The translations under genes were made by a program, and so were the position numbers. The notes under the pieces were generated by a model that was not told the origin of the DNA, searched no databases, and saw only the letters and a program-made list of their open reading frames with translations. A stretch of 35,294 nucleotides of DNA from Cyclobacteriaceae bacterium (GTDB lineage: Bacteria > Bacteroidota > Bacteroidia > Cytophagales > Cyclobacteriaceae): positions 1 to 35,294 of the forward strand of contig WFNR01000013.1 of the NCBI GenBank assembly GCA_015488485.1. Direction: 5' to 3'. Of the stretch, positions 15,760 to 24,000 are shown piece by piece (position 1 is the stretch's first letter; each line of letters starts with the position of its first letter).

Positions 15760-16818
15760 ATGAGTGCTACCCGGTATATGCAACGTGCCCTTGAGCTGGC
15801 GGCTCTGGGGCAAGGCCAGGCAAGCCCCAATCCGCTGGTGGGCTGTGTGATTGTGCACAATGAGCGCATAATTGGCGAGGGCTACCACCGCGCTTTCGGC
15901 CAGGCACATGCCGAGGTCAATGCCGTGGACAGTGTAGCCGATAAGTCATTGCTGTCGCAAGCTACTTTTTATATTACCCTGGAACCGTGCTCATATCATG
16001 GCAAAACACCCGCTTGCACCGACCTGCTGCTGCGCCACCGGCCGCAGCGGGTGGTGGTGGCTACTACCGACCCCAACCCAAAAGTGGCTGGCCGTGGCCT
16101 GGCTATCTTGCAAGAGGCCGGCCTGGAGGTGCAGCATGGACTGCTGGCGGCCGAGGCGGTAGCCTTAAACAAACGCTTTTGGATAAACATGGCCCTCGCG
16201 CGCCCCTATGTAATATTGAAATGGGCCCAAACAGCCGATGGCTTTATGGCGCGTAGCGATTACTCATCCAAATGGATCAGCGGAGTGCGCGCCCGCCAGT
16301 GGGTACACCGTTGGCGCACGCAGGAAGACGCCATTCTGGTAGGCTATAATACCGTGGTGCACGACAACCCGCAGCTTACCGCGCGCCAGTGGCCGGGGCA
16401 CAATCCGGTGCGCGTCATCTTCGATCCGCAAGGGGCATTGAGTACCGACTATAACGTCTTTGCGCCTCCCGGGCCGGTTCATGTTTTCACCACTACCAAA
16501 CAAGACACGCAAGGACATATCAATTGGCATCGGGTGCCGGAACAAAATTTTGTTGCCGAAGCGCTGACAGTTCTGTATGCACAAAATATCGGCTCCGTAC
16601 TGGTAGAAGGGGGCAGCCATACGCTACAGCAGTTTATAGCTGCCGGAATGTGGGATGAAGCCCGTATCTTTACAGCTACCGGTAGTCGTTTTGACCAGGG
16701 TATTGCCGCCCCGCAGCTACCCGCACCATCGGCCCGGGTGGAAAATTTGGACAATGATTTGCTCACAATAAATTATAACCCCGAAACGCAAAAAATATGG
16801 CAAATACCATCTCCGTAG
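15760..16818 (+). CDS. ribD: Riboflavin biosynthesis bifunctional deaminase/reductase RibD
   Basis: Carries out two successive steps of riboflavin synthesis: deamination of the diaminopyrimidine, then NADPH reduction of the ribosyl chain. 352 aa. The N-terminal zinc deaminase has HAEVNAV (His 50, Glu 52) and the PCSYHGKTPAC ligand motif with Cys 77 and Cys 86. The C-terminal reductase (about 148-350) shows LKWAQTADGFMA, a VGYNTVVHDNPQLTAR substrate loop and SVLVEGGSHTLQQF. The gene is not in a rib operon and I see no FMN riboswitch in the 143-nt gap before it. Its 3' end overlaps the sulfoxide-reductase gene by 22 nt. Confidence 0.96.
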   Translation: MSATRYMQRALELAALGQGQASPNPLVGCVIVHNERIIGEGYHRAFGQAHAEVNAVDSVADKSLLSQATFYITLEPCSYHGKTPACTDLLLRHRPQRVVVATTDPNPKVAGRGLAILQEAGLEVQHGLLAAEAVALNKRFWINMALARPYVILKWAQTADGFMARSDYSSKWISGVRARQWVHRWRTQEDAILVGYNTVVHDNPQLTARQWPGHNPVRVIFDPQGALSTDYNVFAPPGPVHVFTTTKQDTQGHINWHRVPEQNFVAEALTVLYAQNIGSVLVEGGSHTLQQFIAAGMWDEARIFTATGSRFDQGIAAPQLPAPSARVENLDNDLLTINYNPETQKIWQIPSP

Positions 16819-17282
16819 ATCAGCAAGCCAACAGAGAAGAAAGATACCGCCAGTTGCTGCCCCAGCTAGAAGCCCTGCTGGCCGGAGAGACCAACCTGAT
16901 AGCCAACCTGGCCAATACGGCTGCTGCCATCAAGGAGGCTATGGACTTTTTCTGGGTAGGATTTTACCTGCCCGCTGGCGACCAACTGGTGCTGGGGCCT
17001 TTTCAGGGGTCGGTGGCCTGCTCCCGCCTGCCACTGGGCAAAGGGGTATGCAGCCGGGCCTATCTGGATAAAAAAACCGTTATCGTACCGGACGTGGATG
17101 CTTTCCCCGGCCACATTGCCTGCAATAGCGCAGCCCGCTCCGAAATCGTAGTACCGGGCCTCAACCAGCAAGGAGAGGTGCTGTTTGTGCTGGACATAGA
17201 TAGTGACAAACCGGACGATTTTACCTCTACCGATGCTACATACCTTGAAAAAATGGTAGCCTTGTTAGCCGCTGCTATATAG
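16797..17282 (+). CDS. msrC: Free methionine-(R)-sulfoxide reductase (GAF type, fRMsr)
   Basis: Reduces free methionine-R-sulfoxide, part of oxidative-damage repair. A 161-aa single GAF domain, the usual length. Three cysteines at 75 (VACSR), 85 (GVCSR) and 109 (HIACNS) reproduce the 10- and 24-residue spacings of the catalytic and resolving cysteines in the E. coli enzyme. WVGFYL near residue 53, the LGPFQGSVAC stretch and the terminal LDIDSDKPDDF complete the family pattern. The ATG lies 22 nt inside the end of ribD, so the pair is probably coupled; a link of flavin synthesis and oxidant repair is plausible but unproven. Confidence 0.93.
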   Translation: MANTISVDQQANREERYRQLLPQLEALLAGETNLIANLANTAAAIKEAMDFFWVGFYLPAGDQLVLGPFQGSVACSRLPLGKGVCSRAYLDKKTVIVPDVDAFPGHIACNSAARSEIVVPGLNQQGEVLFVLDIDSDKPDDFTSTDATYLEKMVALLAAAI

Positions 17283-17306
17283 CGTTAGCCTTGTTTTATC
17301 AAAAAA

Positions 17307-17353
17307 ATAGTATGCGTGCATAACTTTTTTGCTAAATAGTATGCATGCATAAC
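17307..17353. promoter_or_regulatory. Two palindromic operators for the MarR regulator
   Basis: An 18-nt sequence occurs twice, at 17307-17324 and 17336-17353, differing at one position: ATAGTATGCRTGCATAAC. The core TATGCATGCATA (17340-17351) is a perfect palindrome and TATGCGTGCATA (17311-17322) has one change. The spacing is 29 bp. The second site lies where the upstream half of the marR promoter should be, so bound protein would block RNA polymerase. Confidence 0.78.
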
Positions 17354-17362
17354 ATTTTTTCC

Positions 17363-17370
17363 TAACTTTG
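17363..17370 (+). promoter_or_regulatory. -7 box of the marR/beta-oxidation operon
   Basis: Perfect TAACTTTG. The ATG follows only 4 nt later, so the transcript should be leaderless or nearly so. No TTG box is present; that space is taken by the second operator. Confidence 0.6.
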
Positions 17371-17374
17371 GTGC

Positions 17375-17857
17375 ATGAAGCCCGAAGAGACTTTCGATTA
17401 CCACGTGCGGGCGGTATGGTATGCCATCTTCCGTATGTACAATCAGGTGGGTCAGCACTATGGTGTTACTACCTCTATGGGTTTTGTGCTGCTCAACATT
17501 CACAGCGAAGAAGGCACTCCGGCCACCAAGATAGCCCCGCTTATGGGCCTGGAAACACGCAGCCTCAGTCGCATGTTGCGCAGCCTGGAAGACAAGGGCC
17601 TCATATACCGGATAAAAGATGATGTGGACAGGCGTTCGGTACGCATTTTTCTGACTGAAGAAGGCAAGCGCAAAAAGGAAGTCGCCCGGCAAACCGTGCG
17701 GCAGTTCAACGAAGAGGTGCAGCAACTCATCGATCCGGCCGATATGGACGCCTACTTCAGGGTGATGAACCGGGTGAGTGAATTTATCAATGAGCGCAGC
17801 TTAAAGAATAATCAAAACAAAACAACCAATAACAAAAAGACGCTAAAACCAATATAA
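17375..17857 (+). CDS. MarR-family transcriptional regulator of the beta-oxidation operon
   Basis: A winged-helix dimeric regulator of 160 aa. The N-terminal helices (about 1-35) form the dimer interface. The recognition region is about 48-75, with TPATKIAPLMGLETRSLSRM, and the wing is IKDDVDRRSVRIFLTEEG (about 83-100). The C-terminal helix and a Lys/Asn-rich tail follow. It is the first gene of an operon, with the acyl-CoA hydroxy-dehydrogenase gene beginning 2 nt after its stop. Two palindromes in its own promoter point to autoregulation and repression of the whole operon, probably relieved by an acyl-CoA or fatty acid. The ligand is inferred from the neighbours only. Confidence 0.9.
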   Translation: MKPEETFDYHVRAVWYAIFRMYNQVGQHYGVTTSMGFVLLNIHSEEGTPATKIAPLMGLETRSLSRMLRSLEDKGLIYRIKDDVDRRSVRIFLTEEGKRKKEVARQTVRQFNEEVQQLIDPADMDAYFRVMNRVSEFINERSLKNNQNKTTNNKKTLKPI

Positions 17858-17859
17858 AC

Positions 17860-20262
17860 ATGAAGCGAACAATAAAAAAAGTAGCCATTCTGGGTTCCGG
17901 TATCATGGGTTCGCGCATTGCCTGCCATTTTGCCAATATTGGCGTGCAGGCCTTGCTGCTCGATATCGTGCCCCGTGAGCTTACCGAAGAGGAACAGGCC
18001 AAAGGGCTTACGCTGGAGGATCCGCAAGTGCGCAACCGCATCGTCAACAAGGCCTTCCAGTCGGTGCTGAAAGCCAAGCCGGCTGCCCTGTACAACAAGG
18101 CCTTTGCCTCGCGTATTGCCCTGGGCAATTTTGAAGACAACATGGCCGATATTGCCGGCTGCGATTGGGTGATGGAAGTAGTGGTGGAAAACCTGGAAAT
18201 CAAAAAGCAGGTATTCGAACAAGTAGAAAAATATCGCACTCCGGGCACGCTGATTACCACCAATACCTCGGGTATCCCCATACACCTGATGAGCGAAGGG
18301 CGTTCCGAAGACTTCCGTCAGCATTTCTGCGGCACCCACTTCTTCAACCCGCCACGCTATCTGCAACTGCTCGAAATCATTCCCGGGCCGGACACCAAAC
18401 CCGAGATTATTGATTTCCTCATGCATTATGGCGATCGCTACCTGGGCAAGACTACCGTGCTGTGCAAGGATACACCTGCTTTTATTGCCAACCGGGTAGG
18501 CATCTATGCCATTCTGAAAGTGGTGCACACCATGCAGAAGTTAGGCCTTACCATTGATGAGGTGGACAAGCTCACCGGCCCGGTAATCGGGCGCCCCAAA
18601 TCGGCTACCTTCCGCACCTCCGATGTAGTAGGCCTCGACACCCTGGTAAAAGTGGCCAACAACCTCTATGCGGCCCTGGAACATGATGAGGCCCGGGAGA
18701 TTTTCAAGCTGCCGGAGGTAATAGATAAGCTCATGGAAAACAACTGGCTGGGTGACAAGACCGGTCAGGGTTTTTATAAAAAAACCAAAGACGACAAGGG
18801 CAAGACCAAAATACTTACCCTCGACCTGCAAACACTGGAGTACAAGCCCAGGCAAAAGGCCAAATTCGCTACGCTGGAGCTCACCAAGTCGATTGACAAC
18901 GTCAAAGAGCGCTTTAAGGTGCTGTTGAGCGGCAAGGATAAAGCCGGTGAATTTTACCGTGATTCCTTTTACGGCTTGTTTCAATATGTTTCCAACCGCA
19001 TTCCCGAAATCAGTGATGAGCTGTACAAAATAGATGATGCCGTATGTGCCGGCTTTGGCTGGGAAGTAGGCCCTTTCGCCACCTGGGATGCCGTGGGCGT
19101 AGCCGAAACGGTAAAACAAATGGAAGAGGCCGGCTATAAGCCCAACCAGTGGGTGTACGACATGCTGGCGGCCGGCTGCGAAACCTTCTACACTGCCCAG
19201 GATGGCATCAGGCATTACTACGATATCCCTTCCAAAGCATATAAGCCCGTACCGGGAGCCGATAGCTTCATCATTCTGGATAACCTGCGGCAAAACAACG
19301 TGGTGTGGTCCAACTCGGGCAGCACCTTGTTCGACCTGGGTGATGATATTCTCTGCCTGGAGTTTCACACCAAAATGAACACCCTGGGCTCAGAAGTAAT
19401 AGAAGGCATCAACAAGGCCATTACCCTGGCCGAAGAAAACTACCGTGGTCTGGTAATCGGCAACCAGGCAGCCCAGTTTTCGGTAGGTGCCAACCTGGGT
19501 ATTGTCTTTATGTATGCCATTGAGCAGGAGTATGACGAAATCAACTTCATGGTGAAGCATTTTCAGGATACCATGATGCGGGTACGCTACTCATCGGTGC
19601 CGGTGGTGGTGGCTCCGCATGGCATGACCCTGGGTGGAGGCTGCGAAATGACCCTGCATGCCGATCATGTGCAGGCGGCAGCCGAAACCTATATCGGTCT
19701 GGTAGAGGTAGGCGTAGGCCTGATACCGGCCGGAGGGGGCACTAAAGAAATGACCAAGCGCATTTCCGATGCTTACCAGCCCGGAGATGTAGAGCTCAAC
19801 GACCTGCAAAATACCTTTATGAATATTGCCACCGCCAAAGTGGCCACCTCGGCCTACGAAGCCTTTGACCTGGGCTTCTTCCAGCGTGGTGACGGGGTAA
19901 CGGTGAACAAAAACCGCCAGATTGCCGATGCCAAAGCGGCAGCCCTGGCCATGGCCGAAGCTGGCTATGTACAGCCTATTCCGGCCACCAACATCAAAGT
20001 GCAGGGCCGTACCGGCATGGCGCTGATAGAGGCCGGTATTCATGGTATGCTTACCGGCAGGTATATCTCGGAGCACGATGCCAAAATAGCCCGCAAGCTA
20101 GGCTGGATCATGTGCGGGGGTGATCTGTCGTACCGCCAGGAGGTGAGCGAGCAATATCTGCTCGACCTGGAGCGCGAGGCCTTCCTGTCGCTGACCGGAG
20201 AGCCCAAAACCCTGGAGCGTATTCAATCGGTATTGCAAGGAGGCAAACCGGTGCGTAATTAA
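17860..20262 (+). CDS. 3-hydroxyacyl-CoA dehydrogenase/enoyl-CoA hydratase fusion
   Basis: Catalyses the hydration and NAD-dependent oxidation steps of fatty-acid beta-oxidation. 800 aa. The order is dehydrogenase first, hydratase last, the reverse of E. coli FadB. The NAD motif GSGIMGS begins at residue 12. The HFFNPPRYLQLLEIIPG segment (about 165-181) holds the catalytic His. A second dehydrogenase C-terminal domain spans about 360-450. The crotonase domain runs from about 480 to 690, with GANLGIV and the two catalytic glutamates Glu 596 (GGGCEM) and Glu 616 (GLVEV), 20 residues apart as in known hydratases. It probably works with the next gene's thiolase as a two-subunit complex. Confidence 0.96.
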   Translation: MKRTIKKVAILGSGIMGSRIACHFANIGVQALLLDIVPRELTEEEQAKGLTLEDPQVRNRIVNKAFQSVLKAKPAALYNKAFASRIALGNFEDNMADIAGCDWVMEVVVENLEIKKQVFEQVEKYRTPGTLITTNTSGIPIHLMSEGRSEDFRQHFCGTHFFNPPRYLQLLEIIPGPDTKPEIIDFLMHYGDRYLGKTTVLCKDTPAFIANRVGIYAILKVVHTMQKLGLTIDEVDKLTGPVIGRPKSATFRTSDVVGLDTLVKVANNLYAALEHDEAREIFKLPEVIDKLMENNWLGDKTGQGFYKKTKDDKGKTKILTLDLQTLEYKPRQKAKFATLELTKSIDNVKERFKVLLSGKDKAGEFYRDSFYGLFQYVSNRIPEISDELYKIDDAVCAGFGWEVGPFATWDAVGVAETVKQMEEAGYKPNQWVYDMLAAGCETFYTAQDGIRHYYDIPSKAYKPVPGADSFIILDNLRQNNVVWSNSGSTLFDLGDDILCLEFHTKMNTLGSEVIEGINKAITLAEENYRGLVIGNQAAQFSVGANLGIVFMYAIEQEYDEINFMVKHFQDTMMRVRYSSVPVVVAPHGMTLGGGCEMTLHADHVQAAAETYIGLVEVGVGLIPAGGGTKEMTKRISDAYQPGDVELNDLQNTFMNIATAKVATSAYEAFDLGFFQRGDGVTVNKNRQIADAKAAALAMAEAGYVQPIPATNIKVQGRTGMALIEAGIHGMLTGRYISEHDAKIARKLGWIMCGGDLSYRQEVSEQYLLDLEREAFLSLTGEPKTLERIQSVLQGGKPVRN

Positions 20263-20292
20263 AAGGAATGTAAAAACTAAAAAGACAATAAA

Positions 20293-21468
20293 ATGGATGC
20301 ATATATAGTAGCAGGATACCGCACGGCAGTAGGCAAAGCCAAAAAAGGCGGTTTCCGCTTTACCCGCCCCGATGACCTGGCAGCGGAAGTAATCAAACAT
20401 CTGACCGGGTCTATCCCCGGCTTCGACCCCAAGCGGGTTGACGACCTGATAGTGGGCAATGCCGTGCAAGAAGCCGAACAAGGCATGCAGATGGGACGCA
20501 TGATCTCGTTGTTGTCGTTGCCTATCGAAGTGCCAGGCATGATGATCAACCGCTATTGCGGCTCGGGGCTTGAAGCAATCAACATTGCCTCGGCCCGCAT
20601 ACATGCCGGCATGGCCGATTGTATCATTGCCGGAGGCACCGAGTCCATGTCGCTGGTGCCGGTGATGGGCTACAAGACCGCCCTCAACTACAAGCTGGCC
20701 ACTGAGCACCCCGATTATTATACCAGCATGGGGCTTACAGCCGAGTTGGTTGCCGAAAAGTACAAGATCAGCCGTGAGCGCATGGATGAGTTTTCCTACC
20801 AGTCGCACATGAAAGCCATCAAGGCCATCAAGGAGGGTAAATTTAAAGATGAGATCGTGCCCATAACCGTGGAGGAGACCTATGTGGATAAGGATGGCAA
20901 GAAAAAGACGCGCTCTTATGTGGTGGATACCGATGAAGGCCCGCGGGCCGATACCAGCCTTGAGGTACTGGCCAAGCTAAAGCCGGTATTCCGCCAGGGG
21001 GGTACCGTTACGGCCGGCAATTCCTCGCAGACCTCAGATGGAGCGGCCTTTGTAATGGTTATGTCGGAGCGCATGGTCAAAGAGCTCAACCTGGAGCCCA
21101 TCGCCCGCCTGGTATCGTATGCCGTGGCCGGTGTAGAGCCGCGCATCATGGGTATCGGGCCGGTGGCAGCCGTGCCCAAGGCGCTGAAGATGGCTGGCAT
21201 GAAGCTGGACGATATCGACCAGATAGAGCTCAACGAAGCCTTTGCCGCCCAATCGCTGGCGGTGATTGACGAGCTGGGTCTGGACACCGAAAAGCTAAAT
21301 GTGAATGGCGGAGCCATCGCTCTGGGCCACCCGCTGGGGTGCTCGGGCGCCAAGCTGTCGGTGCAGCTTTTCAATGAAATGCGCAGACGTAAGCAAAAAT
21401 ACGGCATGGTAACTGCCTGTGTAGGTGGTGGCCAGGGCGTAGCCGGTATATATGAATTGTTGAACTAA
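20293..21468 (+). CDS. Acetyl-CoA acyltransferase (thiolase), beta-oxidation type
   Basis: Cleaves 3-ketoacyl-CoA with CoA to acetyl-CoA and a shortened acyl-CoA. The 391-aa length is typical. The acyl-accepting Cys is at 89 in NRYCGSGLEAI, the general-base His at 346 in GHPLGCSG, and the second Cys at 376 in ACVGGGQG. The NEAFAAQ motif is also present. Position directly after the hydroxyacyl-CoA dehydrogenase, 30 nt downstream, supports a degradative role rather than acetoacetyl-CoA synthesis. The insert at about 195-215 (VDKDGKKKTRSYVVDTDEGP) is normal for FadA/FadI-like enzymes. Confidence 0.96.
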   Translation: MDAYIVAGYRTAVGKAKKGGFRFTRPDDLAAEVIKHLTGSIPGFDPKRVDDLIVGNAVQEAEQGMQMGRMISLLSLPIEVPGMMINRYCGSGLEAINIASARIHAGMADCIIAGGTESMSLVPVMGYKTALNYKLATEHPDYYTSMGLTAELVAEKYKISRERMDEFSYQSHMKAIKAIKEGKFKDEIVPITVEETYVDKDGKKKTRSYVVDTDEGPRADTSLEVLAKLKPVFRQGGTVTAGNSSQTSDGAAFVMVMSERMVKELNLEPIARLVSYAVAGVEPRIMGIGPVAAVPKALKMAGMKLDDIDQIELNEAFAAQSLAVIDELGLDTEKLNVNGGAIALGHPLGCSGAKLSVQLFNEMRRRKQKYGMVTACVGGGQGVAGIYELLN

Positions 21469-21482
21469 TAAACACGAAAATA

Positions 21483-23273
21483 ATGTCAGAGAAAAAAGCC
21501 ATAAAAGGAGGTGAGTTTCTGGTCAGAGAAACCGCTGCCGATGAAGTGTTCATTCCCGAAGAATGGAGCGAAGAGCAAAAAATGATTGCGCAGACCTGTC
21601 ATGATTTTATCGATCATGAGGTGATGCCGCGCCTTGATGAGATAGACTCGATGGAGCACCCGGAGCTGATGCCGCAGCTGCTCGACAAAGCTGGTGAGCT
21701 GGGGCTGCTCGGCACCTCAGTGCCGGAAGAGCTGGGTGGCTTCGGTATGGACTTCAACACCACAATGCTGGTGTCGGAGGTATGCGGTGCCGGCCATTCC
21801 TTTGCCGTAGCTATGTCGGCCCATACGGGTATCGGCACTTTGCCCATTCTGTACTACGGCAATGAAGAGCAAAAGAAAAAGTATATCCCCAAGCTGGCTA
21901 CCGGAGAGTGGAAAGCCGCTTATTGCCTTACCGAACCCGATGCCGGCTCCGATGCCAACTCGGGCAAGACACGCGCCACCCTGAGCAAGGACGGCAAGCA
22001 CTACCTGATCAACGGCCAGAAGATGTGGATTACCAATGGCGGCTTTGCCGATGTCTTTGTTGTTTTTGCCAAAATAGATGACGACAAAAACCTGACGGCT
22101 TTTATCGTGGAAAAAGAATTTGGTGGCATTACCATGAACCCGGAAGAAAAGAAAATGGGTATCAAGGGCTCTTCTACCCGCCAAATCTTCTTCAACGACT
22201 GCCCCGTGCCGGTAGAAAACATGCTGTCGGAGCGCCAGAATGGTTTTAAAATAGCGGTAAACATCCTGAACGTAGGCCGGATCAAGTTGGGCGTGGCAGC
22301 TATTGGCGGTTCCAAAATGGCCATTACCAAAGCCGTGCGCTATGCCAATGAACGCAAGCAGTTTGGCAAGTCAATCAGTGAGTTTGGCGCCATCAAGCAC
22401 AAGCTGGCCGAGATGACCATCAAGACCTACGCTTCGGAGGCTGCGCATTACCGGGCCGGCCAGAATATTGACGATGCCTATGAAGCCTTTATTGCCGGAG
22501 GCATGGCACCCGGAGAGGCCCGCCTGAAGTCGCTCGAGGAGTTTGCCATAGAATGCGCCATCCTGAAAGTACATGGCTCCGAGGTGCTCGACTATGTGGT
22601 GGACGAGGCCGTGCAGATAGGCGGTGGCATGGGTTATTCGGCCGAAGGGCCGTTTGAGCGCGGCTATCGTGATGCCCGTATCAACCGTATTTTCGAAGGC
22701 ACTAACGAAATCAACCGCATGCTCACCATCGACATGTTGCTGAAAAGAGCCATGAAAGGCCACCTCGACCTGATGGGGCCGGCTCAGGAGGTACTGAAAG
22801 AGCTTACCTCGGTGCCTTCGTTTGGCGATGACGGTGACGAGGGCTTGTTTGCCAAAGAAAAGAAGGTGCTGGCCAATCTGAAAAAAGCCGGCCTGCTGGT
22901 AGCCGGTGCAGCGGTGCAAAAGCTGATGCAAAAACTGGGCGATGAGCAGGAGATACTCATGAGCCTGGCCGATATGCTGGCCGAAGGTTATGTGGCCGAA
23001 TCGGTGATTTTGCGAGCCGAAAAGCTGGCGGCCATGCGTGGTGAAGAAAATTGCCAGCATGAGATTACCATGGCCAAAGTCTTCCTGCACCATGCTGTAG
23101 AAGTGGCAGGCCGGGCCGGCCGAGAAGCTATTTATGCTTTTGCCGAAGGTGATGAACAGCGCATGCTGCTGATGGGCCTCAAGCGCTTTACCAAGATAGA
23201 GCCGATGAACCTGAAGGCCGCCCGCAGGCAAATAGCCGACTATGTAATCGAGAAGAACGAGTATCCTTTTTAG
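21483..23273 (+). CDS. Acyl-CoA dehydrogenase, long form with extra C-terminal domain
   Basis: FAD enzyme for the first oxidation step of fatty acids. At 596 aa it has about 200 residues beyond the common 380-400-aa core, like very-long-chain acyl-CoA dehydrogenases. Core landmarks are CLTEPDAGSDANSG, WITNGGFAD, GFKIAVNILNVGRIK and the ERKQFG motif. The predicted catalytic Glu is 405 in RIFEGTNEINR, the same place as in medium-chain enzymes. The C-terminal part (about 420-596) is helical. It is the last gene of the operon, 14 nt after the thiolase and 18 nt before the terminator hairpin. No electron-transfer flavoprotein genes are in the window. Confidence 0.95.
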   Translation: MSEKKAIKGGEFLVRETAADEVFIPEEWSEEQKMIAQTCHDFIDHEVMPRLDEIDSMEHPELMPQLLDKAGELGLLGTSVPEELGGFGMDFNTTMLVSEVCGAGHSFAVAMSAHTGIGTLPILYYGNEEQKKKYIPKLATGEWKAAYCLTEPDAGSDANSGKTRATLSKDGKHYLINGQKMWITNGGFADVFVVFAKIDDDKNLTAFIVEKEFGGITMNPEEKKMGIKGSSTRQIFFNDCPVPVENMLSERQNGFKIAVNILNVGRIKLGVAAIGGSKMAITKAVRYANERKQFGKSISEFGAIKHKLAEMTIKTYASEAAHYRAGQNIDDAYEAFIAGGMAPGEARLKSLEEFAIECAILKVHGSEVLDYVVDEAVQIGGGMGYSAEGPFERGYRDARINRIFEGTNEINRMLTIDMLLKRAMKGHLDLMGPAQEVLKELTSVPSFGDDGDEGLFAKEKKVLANLKKAGLLVAGAAVQKLMQKLGDEQEILMSLADMLAEGYVAESVILRAEKLAAMRGEENCQHEITMAKVFLHHAVEVAGRAGREAIYAFAEGDEQRMLLMGLKRFTKIEPMNLKAARRQIADYVIEKNEYPF

Positions 23274-23291
23274 CAGGGAAGTTTAATACAG

Positions 23292-23336
23292 AAAACCCCC
23301 GGTGTCGTATCTGTATGTGGCCGGGGGTTTTGTTTT
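23292..23336 (+). terminator. Strong terminator of the beta-oxidation operon
   Basis: A perfect 11-bp stem AAAACCCCCGG/CCGGGGGTTTT (23292-23302 with 23321-23331) with an 18-nt loop, followed by a T-rich tract (TTTTGTTTTT). Confidence 0.93.
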
Positions 23337-23388
23337 TCAAAACACGCCCCGAGCGAAGTCAAAAGAGGATACTGTCTATCTGGCTGTC

Positions 23389-23509
23389 CTGCCTGAGGTT
23401 CTCGAAGGCAGGTTCTCGAAGGCAGGTTCTCGAAGGCATATGGCTGAGGCGCCCGAAGCCAGGTTCTCGAAGGCATATGGCTGAGGCGCCCGAAGCCAGG
23501 TTCTCGAAG
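23389..23509. repeat. Dispersed modular repeat, copy B (inverted relative to 889-953)
   Basis: Three consecutive 14-nt units GGTTCTCGAAGGCA (23397-23438), then a 23-nt module beginning TATGGCTGAGGCG followed by a 14-nt unit, giving a 37-bp tandem repeat (23439-23475, and 23476-23509 lacking three bases). A decayed further unit continues to about 23565. Copy A at 889-953 holds the same modules on the opposite strand in the arrangement 14-14-23-14. The two copies are about 22.5 kb apart. Confidence 0.88.
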
Positions 23510-23595
23510 TAGCTGGCTGTTCTGGCTGAATTGACTGAGGCACCCGAAGTCAGGTATTCGTAGCCAAGCTCTCAAAACCAGCTAAAAAACGAAAT

Positions 23596-23705
23596 CCCCG
23601 GACTTTTGCCTGTTTGCTCCAGGCAAACCGGGGTCTCATTGATGCTCCAATACCGACTATATACAGACCCCGGCCTGGCTGACGCAGGCAGGAACAAGTC
23701 CGGGG
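23596..23705. other. 110-nt element able to fold as a branched hairpin structure
   Basis: An outer 10-bp stem CCCCGGACTT (23596-23605) / AAGTCCGGGG (23696-23705) encloses three hairpins: TTGCCTG/CAGGCAA (23606-23612, 23620-23626), CCGGGGTCT/AGACCCCGG (23628-23636, 23665-23673) and GCCTG/CAGGC (23673-23677, 23685-23689; the first base is shared with the preceding stem). An alternative pairs CCCCGG (23596-23601) with CCGGGG (23628-23633). No gene or known RNA motif is recognised. It may be a mobile palindromic element or a structured RNA. Confidence 0.6.
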
Positions 23706-23764
23706 GTCATCTGCATTTTTTGGGCGACAACTCGGAAGCCGGGGATCTATGCTTCAAGCTTCGG

Positions 23765-23781
23765 GCCTGCCCACGGCAGGC
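23765..23781. other. Short perfect hairpin in gene-free region
   Basis: GCCTGCC-CAC-GGCAGGC, a 7-bp perfect stem with a 3-nt loop, flanked by further partly paired sequence. No T run follows on either strand, so it is not a typical terminator. It lies between the branched element and the tRNA-tail repeat. Confidence 0.5.
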
Positions 23782-23826
23782 GGGCTTCTAGCTTCCAGCT
23801 AAAAGCACTTCCCCGCTGTTCCGCTT

Positions 23827-23924
23827 AACCCTTCGCTGAGAGCTGCGCTCAACTTCGGGTTTGCAAAAATAAAGCCCGGCACTTGCATACCAGGCTTTGC
23901 TCTCTTAGTGACCTCGCCAGGATT
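23827..23924. repeat. 98-bp direct repeat, copy 1 (tRNA-Arg tail and terminator remnant)
   Basis: Matches 24001-24098 at 93 of 98 positions. It contains a copy of the last 16 nt of tRNA-Arg (23909-23924) and a version of its terminator hairpin (23871-23898, minus strand, T run 23865-23869). Three of the five differences lie in that hairpin, in the loop or creating G-U pairs, so the fold survives. The rest of the tRNA is missing here. Confidence 0.88.
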
Positions 23925-24000
23925 ACTCACATGATCCTGTATTGTCCGAATTCCGAAAGCAAAGCCTACTTTGCTACGCAAAGTGAATTTTATTTTTACA

